From NCBI GenBank assembly GCA_947169755.1, contig CAMVQX010000036.1, positions 1-12,386 of the forward strand: DNA of 12,386 nucleotides, in the 5' to 3' direction. Below are positions 4,953 to 12,251 of this stretch, piece after piece. Numbering within the stretch: position 1 is the first letter of the stretch; each line of letters opens with the position of its first letter. The stretch comes from an uncultured bacterium. Lineage in GTDB: Bacteria > Cyanobacteriota > Vampirovibrionia > Gastranaerophilales > Gastranaerophilaceae. The position numbers and the translations under genes are program-made. The notes under the pieces are model-generated. The model worked only from the letters and a program-made list of their open reading frames with translations, was not told the DNA's origin and did not search any database.

Positions 4953-6155
4953 ATGAAAAGTTCTTTAATAAAATTTATTTCTTTAATAGTTTTATTTTTT
5001 CTAATTTTGTTTACATTCGCATATAAAAAGAATCAATCTGATGAAGTTATTTTCTGGACTCTTCAGATGAATGATTTTGCGCCATATATGAATAAAGTTA
5101 TTGCCGAATTTGAAAAAGAAAATCCTGATATTAAAATTAAATGGGTGGATGTTCCGTTTTCCGAAGGTGAAAAACGCACTCTGGCAAGTGTTTTAAGTGA
5201 TAATCCTCCTGATTTAATTAATTTAAACCCTGATTTTTCCGCACTTTTGGCGGAACGAGGTGCACTATACGAAATTGATAATCAATATACAGAACAATTT
5301 AATAAATCAATAATAAATTCCCTAAAATTCAACGGCAAACTATATTCATTACCTTGGTATGCAACTTCTGCCATAACTATTTATAACAAAAAACTTGCAA
5401 ACAATTTTATTCCGAAAACATATAACGACATCTCAAAAATAGCACCCGAAATAAAATCCAAAACAGGTGCATACGTCATGTTGCCAAATATTACAGAAAA
5501 TGACACTATGCCAAGAATTTTGAACAAATACGGAATTACACCTGATAATATCAATAGCGAAAAATCAGTAATGGTATTTGATTTGTTCAAAAATCTCTAT
5601 GAAAAAGATTTGATACCGAAGGAAACAATAACTCAAACTCATCGTGAAGCTTTAGAAAAATATATGTCTGAAAAAATTGTCTATTTTCAAGCGGGAGCAA
5701 ATTTCTTAACAATGATAAAAGAAAATGCCCCGTCAGTCTACGTTAATACTGATATCTCATCACAATTAACAGGTGAAGTGGGACAATATGATTTTTCTCT
5801 GATGAATTTTGTAATTCCTTTGCGCGCAAAACACAAAGACGAAGCCTTAAAATTTGCACTGTTCTTAACTAATGAACAAAATCAAATTGAACTCGGACAA
5901 TTGACAAACGTTCTGGCAGTGAATGAAAAAGCTTTACAAAGCGATTTTTATAACCGCTATGATTCTGATTTGATGACAAAAGCTCGTGTAATCAGTGCAA
6001 AACAGCTCAATAAAATTGAACCGTCAATGAAAACTTCAAGAAACCAAAAAGAAATTAATACTCTCATAAACACTGCCGTCCAGCAAATCTTGCTTAACAA
6101 AGGCGAAACAAAAAACATTTTGGATGAAGTTTACGAAAAATATTCACAATTATAA
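4953..6155 (+). CDS. Extracellular solute-binding protein, family 1 (sugar-type ABC binding protein)
   Basis: This 400-residue protein has the pattern of family 1 (MalE/UgpB-like) binding proteins. An N-terminal signal segment (residues 5-22) is followed by VIFWTLQMNDF, FEKENPDIKIKWVDVPF, then DNPPDLINLNPDFSALLAERGAL and YSLPWYATSAITIYNKKL, the classic order of the first lobe and hinge. There is no lipobox cysteine; TFA before Tyr24 could be a signal peptidase I site, or the segment stays as an anchor. It should bind an oligosaccharide or polyol phosphate outside the inner membrane for an ABC importer. No permease or ATPase gene is adjacent, so it is an orphan that must share a transporter encoded elsewhere. 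A weak ribosome site precedes the start. Family firm, ligand unknown. Confidence 0.85.
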   Translation: MKSSLIKFISLIVLFFLILFTFAYKKNQSDEVIFWTLQMNDFAPYMNKVIAEFEKENPDIKIKWVDVPFSEGEKRTLASVLSDNPPDLINLNPDFSALLAERGALYEIDNQYTEQFNKSIINSLKFNGKLYSLPWYATSAITIYNKKLANNFIPKTYNDISKIAPEIKSKTGAYVMLPNITENDTMPRILNKYGITPDNINSEKSVMVFDLFKNLYEKDLIPKETITQTHREALEKYMSEKIVYFQAGANFLTMIKENAPSVYVNTDISSQLTGEVGQYDFSLMNFVIPLRAKHKDEALKFALFLTNEQNQIELGQLTNVLAVNEKALQSDFYNRYDSDLMTKARVISAKQLNKIEPSMKTSRNQKEINTLINTAVQQILLNKGETKNILDEVYEKYSQL

Positions 6156-6180
6156 TTCTTTCAATTACAGAAAATTTCTT

Positions 6181-6214
6181 AAAAAATCAAGCCGTAAAAT
6201 TTACGACTTGATTT
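6181..6214. terminator. Bidirectional terminator between the binding protein and the membrane protein
   Basis: AAATCAAG (6184-6191) pairs with CTTGATTT (6207-6214), followed inward by one C/A mismatch and CGTAAA/TTTACG, giving a stem of about 14 bp. On the leftward strand the stem runs into six T residues, so it best ends the 6245-7030 gene. On the rightward strand the T-run is short, so termination of the binding-protein gene is weaker. Confidence 0.75.
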
Positions 6215-6244
6215 AATTAAAATAAATTTTAGATTGTTATTGTT

Positions 6245-7030
6245 TTATTCAAAATATTTTCCTATTTCAATTTCTTTACCATATTGGACTTTAAGGTTTA
6301 CTAAAGTGATATATGCAGCAAAGCTTATAAACGGAATAGCTATAATACCGACTATTGTAATAGTTGCAATTATAATTGCCAATAAGAACAACAAAATATA
6401 TAAAATTTCTTTACCTATCAACGTCCAAGTTGCATGTTGATTTTCTTTTATCATACAAAAATGTTTTTTAAATGCCATCAAATTTTTGAAACTTAGAGTC
6501 TTGTAATAAGAAGTATATGCTGCATTAACAAATTGCATATAGTACAACCCGAATACAAGTCCAAATACACAACATATTATAACAAACAGAGGAGTTATAG
6601 ATTGAACATCTATATGCAGCAACGAAACAATCAAAGCATATATAATTCCTAATATTATACCAATAATCACTGCAATTACCACTGTTACCAACATAAACAA
6701 TATGGTCATTACTATACAATAAAGAAGCACACTAAATATAAATTTTAAACCTTTTATCAATAAATTAGGTTCTGTCCATTCTGTCATACTGTTTGAGTCA
6801 CTATTAAATATCTTATTACCCGTGGATACCAAAAACCCTGACAAAAAAGAACCAAATAAAAAATAAGTAATAATGGAAATAGCTCTTGGCATAACAGATA
6901 TGGTTTCCGATTCCATTGCGCCGGCTGCAACAGCCACTATAGTAGTAATTAATCCGCCGATTAAAACTTTTTTAATCCAATGCTCATCTTCTTTTACAGA
7001 TTTGATAGCATTTCCTAAACTAATTGTCAT
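6245..7030 (-). CDS. DUF4013-like multi-pass membrane protein
   Basis: From the ATG at 7030 the protein is 261 residues. That start is preferred because AAAGGA lies 8 bases upstream; the frame extends to a TTG at 7084 without support. It begins with LGNAIKSVKEDEHWIKKVLIGGL, the N-terminal signature I associate with DUF4013 proteins (a soluble Trp-containing helix leading into the first membrane span). About five to six hydrophobic segments follow, including one very long Val/Ile/Leu-rich stretch and a C-terminal pair. A polar connector (NSDSNSMTEWTEPN) sits between early spans, with the Trp-Glu-Pro pattern common in the family. Function is unknown; no catalytic residues are recognisable. It stands alone between a terminator and a divergent gene. 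Family assignment is moderate, membrane location is strong. Confidence 0.7.
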   Translation of the reverse strand: MTISLGNAIKSVKEDEHWIKKVLIGGLITTIVAVAAGAMESETISVMPRAISIITYFLFGSFLSGFLVSTGNKIFNSDSNSMTEWTEPNLLIKGLKFIFSVLLYCIVMTILFMLVTVVIAVIIGIILGIIYALIVSLLHIDVQSITPLFVIICCVFGLVFGLYYMQFVNAAYTSYYKTLSFKNLMAFKKHFCMIKENQHATWTLIGKEILYILLFLLAIIIATITIVGIIAIPFISFAAYITLVNLKVQYGKEIEIGKYFE

Positions 7031-7080
7031 AATACTTTCCTTTCTTTTATAATTCCTCCAGTATAATAATGATAATATAC

Positions 7081-7095
7081 TCAACTTAAAGTTGA
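7081..7095. promoter_or_regulatory. Palindrome upstream of the membrane-protein gene, possible operator
   Basis: TCAACTT-A-AAGTTGA is a perfect 7-bp inverted repeat around one central base. It sits 51-65 bases before the 7030 start, close to where the leftward promoter should be (TATACT-like -10 near 7060). It has the size of a dimer-binding operator; no regulator is encoded nearby and the role is inferred. Confidence 0.3.
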
Positions 7096-7130
7096 ATCAT
7101 ATATTCAATGTAAAACAGCAATTATAAAAC

Positions 7131-7167
7131 TTGTAAAAACATATACCATTTTTCAAACATTTTACAA
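7131..7167. repeat. Inverted repeat in the divergent intergenic region
   Basis: TTGTAAAA (7131-7138) and TTTTACAA (7160-7167) are exact reverse complements separated by 21 bases in the 199-base gap between the two divergent genes. It could be a widely spaced operator or chance in AT-rich DNA. Confidence 0.3.
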
Positions 7168-7229
7168 ATATTAATTATTTTTTGAAATTATGCAAAAAAA
7201 TATTTTTTTAGGTTATTATTGTTAATACT

Positions 7230-8654
7230 ATGACAAATGTAACAAGGAACGAAAAGTCCTCAAAAATAAAAGCCCCTATAGTCGAAGCACTTAAGAAAGC
7301 TTTTGAATGCCCTTCTTATCAGTTCCATATTCCCGGACATACAAAGGGCAACGGTTCTTTGCCGGATTTCAAAAAATTGATAGGTGCAAAAGCTTTATCT
7401 GTTGACACAACAGACGAATTTGACGGACTCGGCACTTTACACCCGGCAACCGGACCTATAAAGGAAGCCCAAGAACTTGCCGCTAAAGCTTTTGGCGCGA
7501 AAAAGACTTTCTTTTTACTCAACGGTTCAACTGCAGGTAACCTTGCACTTGCAATGGGATTAACAAAAACCGGACAAAAGATTATTACAAACCGTAATTG
7601 CCACCGTTCACTCCTTACCGGAATGATTATATCAGGAGCCGAGCCACTATGGCTTATTCCAAAAAGACTTGAAGAATGGGGGATTTGGGGGAGTGTTACA
7701 CCCGAAAGTGTTGAAGAAATGCTTAGTAATCACCCGGAAGCTTCGATGGTTTGGATTACAAACCCGACGTATGAGGGTGTTGTTTCTGATATAAAATCAA
7801 TTTCAAAAATTTGTAAAAAATATAATGTACCACTTATCGTGGATGAAGCTCATGCTTGTTTGTGGAATTTTAATGATCATTTACCGACATCGGCACTAAA
7901 ACTCGGAGCTGATGCCGTTGTACATTCTCTGCATAAAACGGGCGGCAGTATGAGCCAAAGCTCAATGCTTCATATAGCTGAAAATTCTATGATAGATTGC
8001 GATGCAGTTGAAAAATCACTCAGACTTTTACACACAACAAGTCCGTCATTGATACTTCTTGCAAGTCTTGATGCCGCAAGAGCAAATCTTGAAAGCCCAA
8101 GAGGCAGAAAACAACTTGAACGCGCAGTACAAAATGCTAAATATCTTCGCCGTGAAATAGATAAACTTGAACATATTCACGATTTGAAACCTGATTTCGG
8201 ATACAAAACAGATATAACAAAAGTTTTCATAAAAGATGACAGATTATCAGGAAAACGTTTGGAAAGTATTTTGGAAATTGATTTTAATATAGAGGTTGAA
8301 AGTGCGTCTGATGCAGGACTTTTGATACTTTCAAATATCGGAAATACCCGCAAAGATATGGAATATCTTGTAAGATGTCTTCAACAAATTGATAAAACAG
8401 ATTATTCTGACATATGCTATCTTGAAAACAAAAAATACATGCCTATGTTAGCCCCTATAATCAAAATGACATTGAGAGAGGCTTTTTACTCCCACAAAGA
8501 AATTGTCAGAAAAGAAGAAGCCATAGGAAGAATTTCAGCAGAAGTAATAGCTGAATGCCCTCCGGGGATTTCTGTTCTTTTGCCTGGCGAACTGATAACG
8601 GAAGAACATATTCCGTATCTTGTCGATTATGAGTTTTTAGAAGTTATAAAATAA
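7230..8654 (+). CDS. PLP-dependent Orn/Lys/Arg decarboxylase, short (Bacillus SpeA/YaaO-like) form
   Basis: This 474-residue fold-type I decarboxylase lacks the N-terminal response-regulator-like wing domain of E. coli inducible enzymes, matching the Bacillus SpeA/YaaO size class. Motifs in order: FHIPGHTKG (32-40), TDEFDGLGTLHPATGPI (61-77), FLLNGSTAGN (95-104), the PLP-pyridine aspartate in VDEAHA (Asp205), and the Schiff-base lysine in HSLHKT (Lys236). The C-terminal domain closes with ECPPGISVLLPGE (442-454). It would decarboxylate arginine, lysine or ornithine in the cytosol, the first step of polyamine synthesis; motifs do not settle the substrate. No polyamine partner gene is adjacent. 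The ATG at 7230 has no good ribosome site. The stop lies one base from the stop of the opposing LysM gene. Confidence 0.88.
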   Translation: MTNVTRNEKSSKIKAPIVEALKKAFECPSYQFHIPGHTKGNGSLPDFKKLIGAKALSVDTTDEFDGLGTLHPATGPIKEAQELAAKAFGAKKTFFLLNGSTAGNLALAMGLTKTGQKIITNRNCHRSLLTGMIISGAEPLWLIPKRLEEWGIWGSVTPESVEEMLSNHPEASMVWITNPTYEGVVSDIKSISKICKKYNVPLIVDEAHACLWNFNDHLPTSALKLGADAVVHSLHKTGGSMSQSSMLHIAENSMIDCDAVEKSLRLLHTTSPSLILLASLDAARANLESPRGRKQLERAVQNAKYLRREIDKLEHIHDLKPDFGYKTDITKVFIKDDRLSGKRLESILEIDFNIEVESASDAGLLILSNIGNTRKDMEYLVRCLQQIDKTDYSDICYLENKKYMPMLAPIIKMTLREAFYSHKEIVRKEEAIGRISAEVIAECPPGISVLLPGELITEEHIPYLVDYEFLEVIK

Positions 8655-8655
8655 A

Positions 8656-9201
8656 CTATTCAACGGGGATTATAAGCTTTTGACCAATACCAAGCTTATT
8701 GGGGTTAGTCATATTGTTGGTTTTTAATATAAGAGCTTCTTTTTCTTTGCTATAAGATCCGTAGAACCGTACTAAAATAGCTTCCATAGTATCACCGCTC
8801 TGAACGGTGTAAAACTCATTATTAACAGAAACATCAGAACCGCTTGACGGTATAAAGTTTAAGCTTGTATTTTCTGTCTTAGCCGGAGCAATTGAATTTT
8901 CACGTGCTGAGCTGATACCTTTTGCGGTAAAGCTTATCAACACTGTCAAAACAAGCATAACGACAGCACCTGCAATAAATCCTGTTGCCAAATAAACATT
9001 TGGTGATCTGTCGCTTTTTTGATTAACTTTAAAATTTTGCCAGAGCATGTCAAGCTCTTTTTCTTTGTCTTGAGGTTTTTCAGGTCTTACGTAAACACTC
9101 GGAGAATTGTCAAACACATCACTTCTGTATTTGGACAATGCTTCCAAAACTGCCATTTTTTCCTTAGATAAATTTGATCTTCTGATAGTTGAACTTTTCA
9201 T
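8656..9201 (-). CDS. Single-pass membrane protein with C-terminal LysM domain
   Basis: From the ATG at 9201 the protein is 181 residues. AAGGA sits 8 bases upstream of it; an ATG at 9231 in the same frame has no ribosome site and would lie upstream of the predicted transcription start. Residues 1-67 are charged and probably cytosolic, 69-93 form one membrane span, 94-128 are a Ser/Asn-rich linker, and 131-179 are a LysM domain (YTVQSGDTMEAI...LGIGQKLIIP). LysM binds N-acetylglucosamine in peptidoglycan, so the protein likely ties the inner membrane to the wall. The N-terminal helix (SNLSKEKMAVLEAL) might meet a cytosolic partner. It converges with the decarboxylase with one base between stops and no terminator space, so their 3' ends must overlap as antisense RNA. 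Confidence 0.85.
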   Translation of the reverse strand: MKSSTIRRSNLSKEKMAVLEALSKYRSDVFDNSPSVYVRPEKPQDKEKELDMLWQNFKVNQKSDRSPNVYLATGFIAGAVVMLVLTVLISFTAKGISSARENSIAPAKTENTSLNFIPSSGSDVSVNNEFYTVQSGDTMEAILVRFYGSYSKEKEALILKTNNMTNPNKLGIGQKLIIPVE

Positions 9202-9221
9202 AACAAATATCCTTAAGGGTA

Positions 9222-9250
9222 ACTGTATCATAACCCAAAACTTATTGCAA
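9222..9250 (-). promoter_or_regulatory. Possible promoter of the LysM gene
   Basis: Leftward TTGCAA (9250-9245), 17-base spacer, TACAGT (9227-9222) preceded by TGA as an extended -10. The predicted start near 9215 gives a short leader with AAGGA and supports the ATG at 9201 rather than 9231. Confidence 0.4.
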
Positions 9251-9308
9251 GTTTATTGAGAAATGTGAAGAACAATTAAACATTAATTTAAAAATTTTAA
9301 CATACTCC

Positions 9309-9336
9309 TTGATTTTTAAGATTTTTAATATATCAT
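9309..9336 (+). promoter_or_regulatory. Promoter of rpmB
   Basis: TTGATT (9309-9314), a 16-base spacer and TATCAT (9331-9336) precede the rpmB ATG by about 35 bases, giving a leader of roughly 28 bases that holds AAGGA. Confidence 0.5.
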
Positions 9337-9370
9337 TGAGATACACGAATTAGAAAAGGAAATATAAATT

Positions 9371-9562
9371 ATGGCAAAACATTGTGAAATATGCGGAAAA
9401 GCCCCAATTAAAGCGGCAAAATTAACTTTTTCTCATAAACAAATCGTTCATACTCAAGAACCAAATCTTCAATCAGTAAAGGTAAATATGAATGGTACTG
9501 TCAAGAGAATTAATGTTTGTACATCTTGCCTCAGAGCAGGGAAAGTTCAAAAAGCAGTTTAA
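9371..9562 (+). CDS. rpmB: 50S ribosomal protein L28, zinc-ribbon type
   Basis: This 63-residue protein matches bacterial L28 in length and pattern. The N-terminal MAKHCEICGKAP and C-terminal INVCTSCLRAGKV place cysteines at 5, 8, 50 and 53, the four-Cys set that binds one zinc in the C-plus form of L28. In between, SHKQIVHTQEPNLQSVKV carries the usual basic and aromatic residues with the conserved NLQ. It is an assembly protein of the large subunit. Monocistronic: its own promoter upstream and a strong terminator starting at the stop codon. AAGGA is about 10 bases before the ATG, a slightly long spacing. No cysteine-free paralogue or Zur-like site is visible here. Confidence 0.95.
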   Translation: MAKHCEICGKAPIKAAKLTFSHKQIVHTQEPNLQSVKVNMNGTVKRINVCTSCLRAGKVQKAV

Positions 9563-9591
9563 AAAAGAAGCCTTAAAGGCTTCTTTTTTTT
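9561..9591. terminator. Bidirectional intrinsic terminator between rpmB and the TonB-like gene
   Basis: GAAGCCTT and AAGGCTTC pair as a GC-containing 8-bp stem extended by A/T pairs. It is followed rightward by eight T residues and leftward by six, so it can end both the rightward rpmB and the leftward gene whose stop is at 9612. Confidence 0.92.
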
Positions 9592-9611
9592 ATCTATAAT
9601 TTATATTCCGC

Positions 9612-10385
9612 TTAGTAAACAACTGATTGTTTTACTATGTTTTTGTCAAATACAAATTGAAAATCTAAACTGTGTGCCGGCCCTGCGCTTGAAGGGAATT
9701 TTGGATAAGGAACAGTTTTTTCAATTGCGCTTATGATTGACCTGTCAGTAGTTTCATCACCGCTGCTTTCAAGCAAATTGCAATCAATAAGACTTCCGTC
9801 AGCGCCGATTGTAACTTTTGCAATTCCTTGAGTATTGTAACCTGATGACGGTGCATTCCAATTTGAATTGAGAAGCTCACAAGTTGTAGCTACATAAGAT
9901 TGAATATCTTGATTAAAAGTTGCCGAATAAGAAACTAAAGTATTTTTGCCGGGTGTATGACGAGAAACAGCAGGAAGATCTGACTTATCTCCCGATGCAG
10001 CTATTTTCATACCGGGCATCATTGATACAACGAAACTATGAGCTGTATTTAAAAATGAATTGTTAGCCAACGGTTTCATAAATACATGCGGATTAGCAAA
10101 AACAGCATTCGGACGATAATTTTCCTCTATAAAATCAGTGGTAGTAATTACACCGATATAATTTGTTCTTACGTTTGATTTTAAATAAGAAACCTGTTCA
10201 GGTTCATTATTGATAGAATATTTAACAGCATAATAACATTCTTCGTCATTAAGCTGTTTTACTGAATCAGTATCAATATACAAATTTAAATTCGGAAAAA
10301 TTGTGTACAAAGGTTGCCAATTAGCAGCATTGACGCAAGCGCCCGACATTAACATAACCAAAAGTAACAAAATAATTTTTTTCAT
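9612..10385 (-). CDS. Secreted protein with TonB-type C-terminal domain
   Basis: From the ATG at 10385 the protein is 257 residues. The frame continues to a TTG at 10436, but that TTG is the -35 of the promoter, so the ATG is right; GGCGGGTG lies just upstream of it. Residues 1-20 are a signal peptide (KKIILLLLVMLM core, VNA cleavage site; Cys17 is only a weak lipobox candidate). Residues 23-85 resemble the small surface-adhesin-E-like repeat (Trp start, YIDTDSVK, YYAVKYSI), tentative. Residues about 172-247 look like a TonB/TolA C-terminal domain (QGIAKVTIGADGSLIDCNLLESSG, then a helix, VPYPKFP, and a final strand). It lacks a transmembrane anchor plus proline-rich stretch, so it is not a classical energy transducer; it is probably a periplasmic or surface protein. 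Confidence 0.75.
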   Translation of the reverse strand: MKKIILLLLVMLMSGACVNAANWQPLYTIFPNLNLYIDTDSVKQLNDEECYYAVKYSINNEPEQVSYLKSNVRTNYIGVITTTDFIEENYRPNAVFANPHVFMKPLANNSFLNTAHSFVVSMMPGMKIAASGDKSDLPAVSRHTPGKNTLVSYSATFNQDIQSYVATTCELLNSNWNAPSSGYNTQGIAKVTIGADGSLIDCNLLESSGDETTDRSIISAIEKTVPYPKFPSSAGPAHSLDFQFVFDKNIVKQSVVY

Positions 10386-10407
10386 TTCACCCGCCTTTTT
10401 TCTTTTC

Positions 10408-10436
10408 AGTATAGCGTAATATTTAAAATATGGCAA
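10408..10436 (-). promoter_or_regulatory. Promoter of the TonB-like gene
   Basis: Leftward TTGCCA (10436-10431), exactly 17 bases, then TATACT (10413-10408). The start near 10401 gives a leader of about 16 bases, confirming the ATG at 10385. Confidence 0.7.
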
Positions 10437-10516
10437 ATTAAAAATAGCTTTACCAATTATAGTTAATATCTTTATGCCATAGCATTTTAAATATACTTAA
10501 AAATATTAAGCAATTG

Positions 10517-10530
10517 TTACAAGATTGTAA
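10517..10530. promoter_or_regulatory. Palindrome upstream of the recA operon promoter
   Basis: TTACAA-GA-TTGTAA lies a few bases upstream of the -35 at 10537. The same half-sites recur just after recA (12182-12194, one-base spacer). It does not match the cyanobacterial or Gram-positive LexA boxes; possibly an operator, possibly chance. Confidence 0.3.
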
Positions 10531-10536
10531 AAAAAT

Positions 10537-10565
10537 TTGTCTTTTTTTTTTATATAAAATAAAAT
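10537..10565 (+). promoter_or_regulatory. Promoter of the HTH/coiled-coil-recA operon
   Basis: TTGTCT (10537-10542), 17-base spacer, TAAAAT (10560-10565), 29 bases before the ATG at 10595. No convincing promoter was found in the 50 bases directly before recA, so this one probably serves both genes. Confidence 0.5.
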
Positions 10566-10594
10566 GATATTGGAGAAATTTTTGAGGGATAAAA

Positions 10595-11098
10595 ATGATT
10601 TTAGAACAAGAAATAGAAGGTAAAACGCTGTCTCCTCAAGAGGTCAGAAGTATTCTCAAAACCGATAATAAGGAAATTGTTGAACTCTGCAAACGTGCAT
10701 CTATTTTGCCAAAGAAAAACAGCAAAGGTCAAACATATTTTTCATATGAAGAAGTTAAAAATCTCAGAAAGGTTCAAGCTATGAAAAACATTGCTATGCC
10801 CCCTGTTCAATCGGAACAAAAACAACCGTCTCCGATAATGAATATTCTTAACTCTTTAAAAGAAATGGAAAACAAGTTAAGTAACAAGATTTCCAAAGTT
10901 ATTGATGAAAAATTAGAGGGTATGGACGAAGTTGTAGTTGAACTCATTCGCTGCAAAACTGATAACGAAACTTTGAGACAAAAAATCATTGACCTCAATA
11001 AAGAAATTTATCAACTCAAAAATGATTTAAATTCCTACAAACCCGTAGGCTTGGGATTTTATAAGAAAAAAGAAAGACAAGTGTGGGAACGCGAATAA
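10595..11098 (+). CDS. MerR-like helix-turn-helix and coiled-coil protein upstream of recA
   Basis: This 167-residue protein is not one I can name. Residues about 10-60 look like a MerR/excisionase-type winged helix (LSPQEVRSILKTDNKEIVELCKR, then FSYEEVKNLRK). A Pro/Gln-rich linker (67-80) leads to a long charged helix with heptad spacing (about 82-147), likely a dimeric or trimeric coiled coil. The tail is a compact basic-aromatic motif (GLGFYKKKERQVWERE, 152-167) that looks conserved rather than random. GAGGG is 6 bases upstream of the ATG. It shares a promoter with recA 50 bases downstream, suggesting a DNA-associated role in repair or chromosome handling, or simple regulation of the operon. 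The coiled coil in place of an effector domain argues against a standard MerR regulator. Function unknown. Confidence 0.75.
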   Translation: MILEQEIEGKTLSPQEVRSILKTDNKEIVELCKRASILPKKNSKGQTYFSYEEVKNLRKVQAMKNIAMPPVQSEQKQPSPIMNILNSLKEMENKLSNKISKVIDEKLEGMDEVVVELIRCKTDNETLRQKIIDLNKEIYQLKNDLNSYKPVGLGFYKKKERQVWERE

Positions 11099-11148
11099 GC
11101 TGAAATTCGGTTTAAAATTTGCCTGCACAATTTTATAAAGGGATAACT

Positions 11149-12177
11149 ATGGCTGTAAAAGAAAAAGAAATTGAAAATGCAACCTCTAATCTTGAAGATA
11201 GAGCAAAAGCATTAAAACTTGCGATAGAAAAAATCGAAAAAGATTTCGGTAAAGGTTCAATAATGAAACTCGGGGATAAGGCAACAGTAAATGTTGATGC
11301 AATCCCGACAGGCGCTTTGGCACTTGATGTTGCATTAGGTATCGGCGGTGTTCCAAGAGGTCGTATTATTGAGATTTACGGACCTGAAAGTTCCGGTAAA
11401 ACGACGCTTGCACAACATATCGTTGCAGAATGTCAAAAACGAGGCGGAATTGCGGCATTCGTTGATGCAGAACATGCACTTGATCCTGAATATGCAAGAA
11501 ATTTAGGAGTTCAGGTTGATGACTTATTGATTTCACAACCTGATACAGGTGAACAGGCACTCGATATAACAGAAGAACTTGTTCGCTCAGGTGCTGTTGA
11601 TATTGTAGTTGTTGACTCTGTAGCCGCTCTTGTTCCAAAAGCCGAAATTGACGGCTCTATGGAAGATCAACAAATGGGCTTGCAGGCTCGTTTGATGAGC
11701 AAAGCGTTAAGAAAATTAACAGGTATAATCGGCAAAACCAATACTACAGTTATTTTCATTAACCAATTGCGTATGAAAATCGGCGTTATGTACGGCAACC
11801 CTGAAACAACTACAGGTGGTAACGCTTTGAAATATTACGCATCCGTTCGTATGGAAATCAGACGTACAGAAGGTTTAAAAGGTGAAAACGGCGACGTTGG
11901 AAACCACGTGAGAGTAAAAGTTGTTAAAAACAAAGTTGCACCTCCATTCAGAACTGCTGAATTTGATATCATGTTTGGCAAAGGTATTTGCAAAATCGGA
12001 AATATTCTTGACGTTGCAGTAAGCCTTGATATTGTAAACAAAGCAGGCTCTTGGTTCAGCTTTAGAGATGAAAAACTCGGCCAAGGAAGAGACAAAGCAA
12101 GAGATTTCTTAGCAGAAAATCCGGATATGCTTAGTACAATTGAGACTTTGGTTAGAGAAAAATTGGCTGAAAAATAA
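11149..12177 (+). CDS. recA: Recombinase RecA
   Basis: This is a full RecA of 342 residues from the ATG at 11149, which has AAAGGGA about 6 bases upstream; a TTG at 11119 in the same frame has no support. Walker A is GPESSGKT (78-85), the catalytic glutamate is in DAEHA (Glu108), Walker B is IVVVD (Asp156), loop L1 is around 168-177 (DGSMEDQQMG), and loop L2 spans about 207-226 (LRMKIGVMYGNPETTTGG). The C-terminal tail is short and less acidic than in E. coli. It forms filaments on single-stranded DNA for strand exchange and stimulates LexA-type self-cleavage. It follows the HTH/coiled-coil gene by 50 bases, probably one operon. I found no recognisable LexA box in front of either gene. Confidence 0.98.
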   Translation: MAVKEKEIENATSNLEDRAKALKLAIEKIEKDFGKGSIMKLGDKATVNVDAIPTGALALDVALGIGGVPRGRIIEIYGPESSGKTTLAQHIVAECQKRGGIAAFVDAEHALDPEYARNLGVQVDDLLISQPDTGEQALDITEELVRSGAVDIVVVDSVAALVPKAEIDGSMEDQQMGLQARLMSKALRKLTGIIGKTNTTVIFINQLRMKIGVMYGNPETTTGGNALKYYASVRMEIRRTEGLKGENGDVGNHVRVKVVKNKVAPPFRTAEFDIMFGKGICKIGNILDVAVSLDIVNKAGSWFSFRDEKLGQGRDKARDFLAENPDMLSTIETLVREKLAEK

Positions 12178-12181
12178 AATA

Positions 12182-12194
12182 TTACAAATTGTAA
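12182..12194. repeat. Short palindrome after recA
   Basis: TTACAA-A-TTGTAA begins 5 bases after the recA stop and repeats the half-sites found before the operon promoter at 10517-10530. Confidence 0.3.
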
Positions 12195-12222
12195 AGTATT
12201 AAAAGCCAGTTATATCAATAAA

Positions 12223-12251
12223 TTTAAAAAGAAACATGTTTTTGTTATACT
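12223..12251 (+). promoter_or_regulatory. Promoter of the gene downstream of recA
   Basis: TTTAAA (12223-12228), 17-base spacer and TATACT (12246-12251). The spacer contains the palindrome AAACATGTTT, and a second copy lies just past the predicted start (about 12258). The -10 falls in the loop of the 18-bp inverted repeat. Confidence 0.5.

Noticed and set aside
7031..7084. Upstream extension of the DUF4013-like gene to a TTG at 7084
   Set aside because: The ATG at 7030 has a good ribosome site and matches the family N-terminus; the extension overlaps the promoter region.
10386..10436. Upstream extension of the TonB-like gene to a TTG at 10436
   Set aside because: That TTG is part of the -35 hexamer of a TTGCCA-17-TATACT promoter, and the ATG at 10385 starts a clean signal peptide.
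11119..11148. Upstream extension of recA to a TTG (10 extra residues)
   Set aside because: The TTG has no ribosome site, while the ATG at 11149 has AAAGGGA at proper spacing and gives the normal RecA N-terminus.
11366..11638. Leftward open frame opposite recA, and similar ones at 11835-12095
   Set aside because: These are shadow frames of the highly conserved RecA core with low-complexity products and no start signals.
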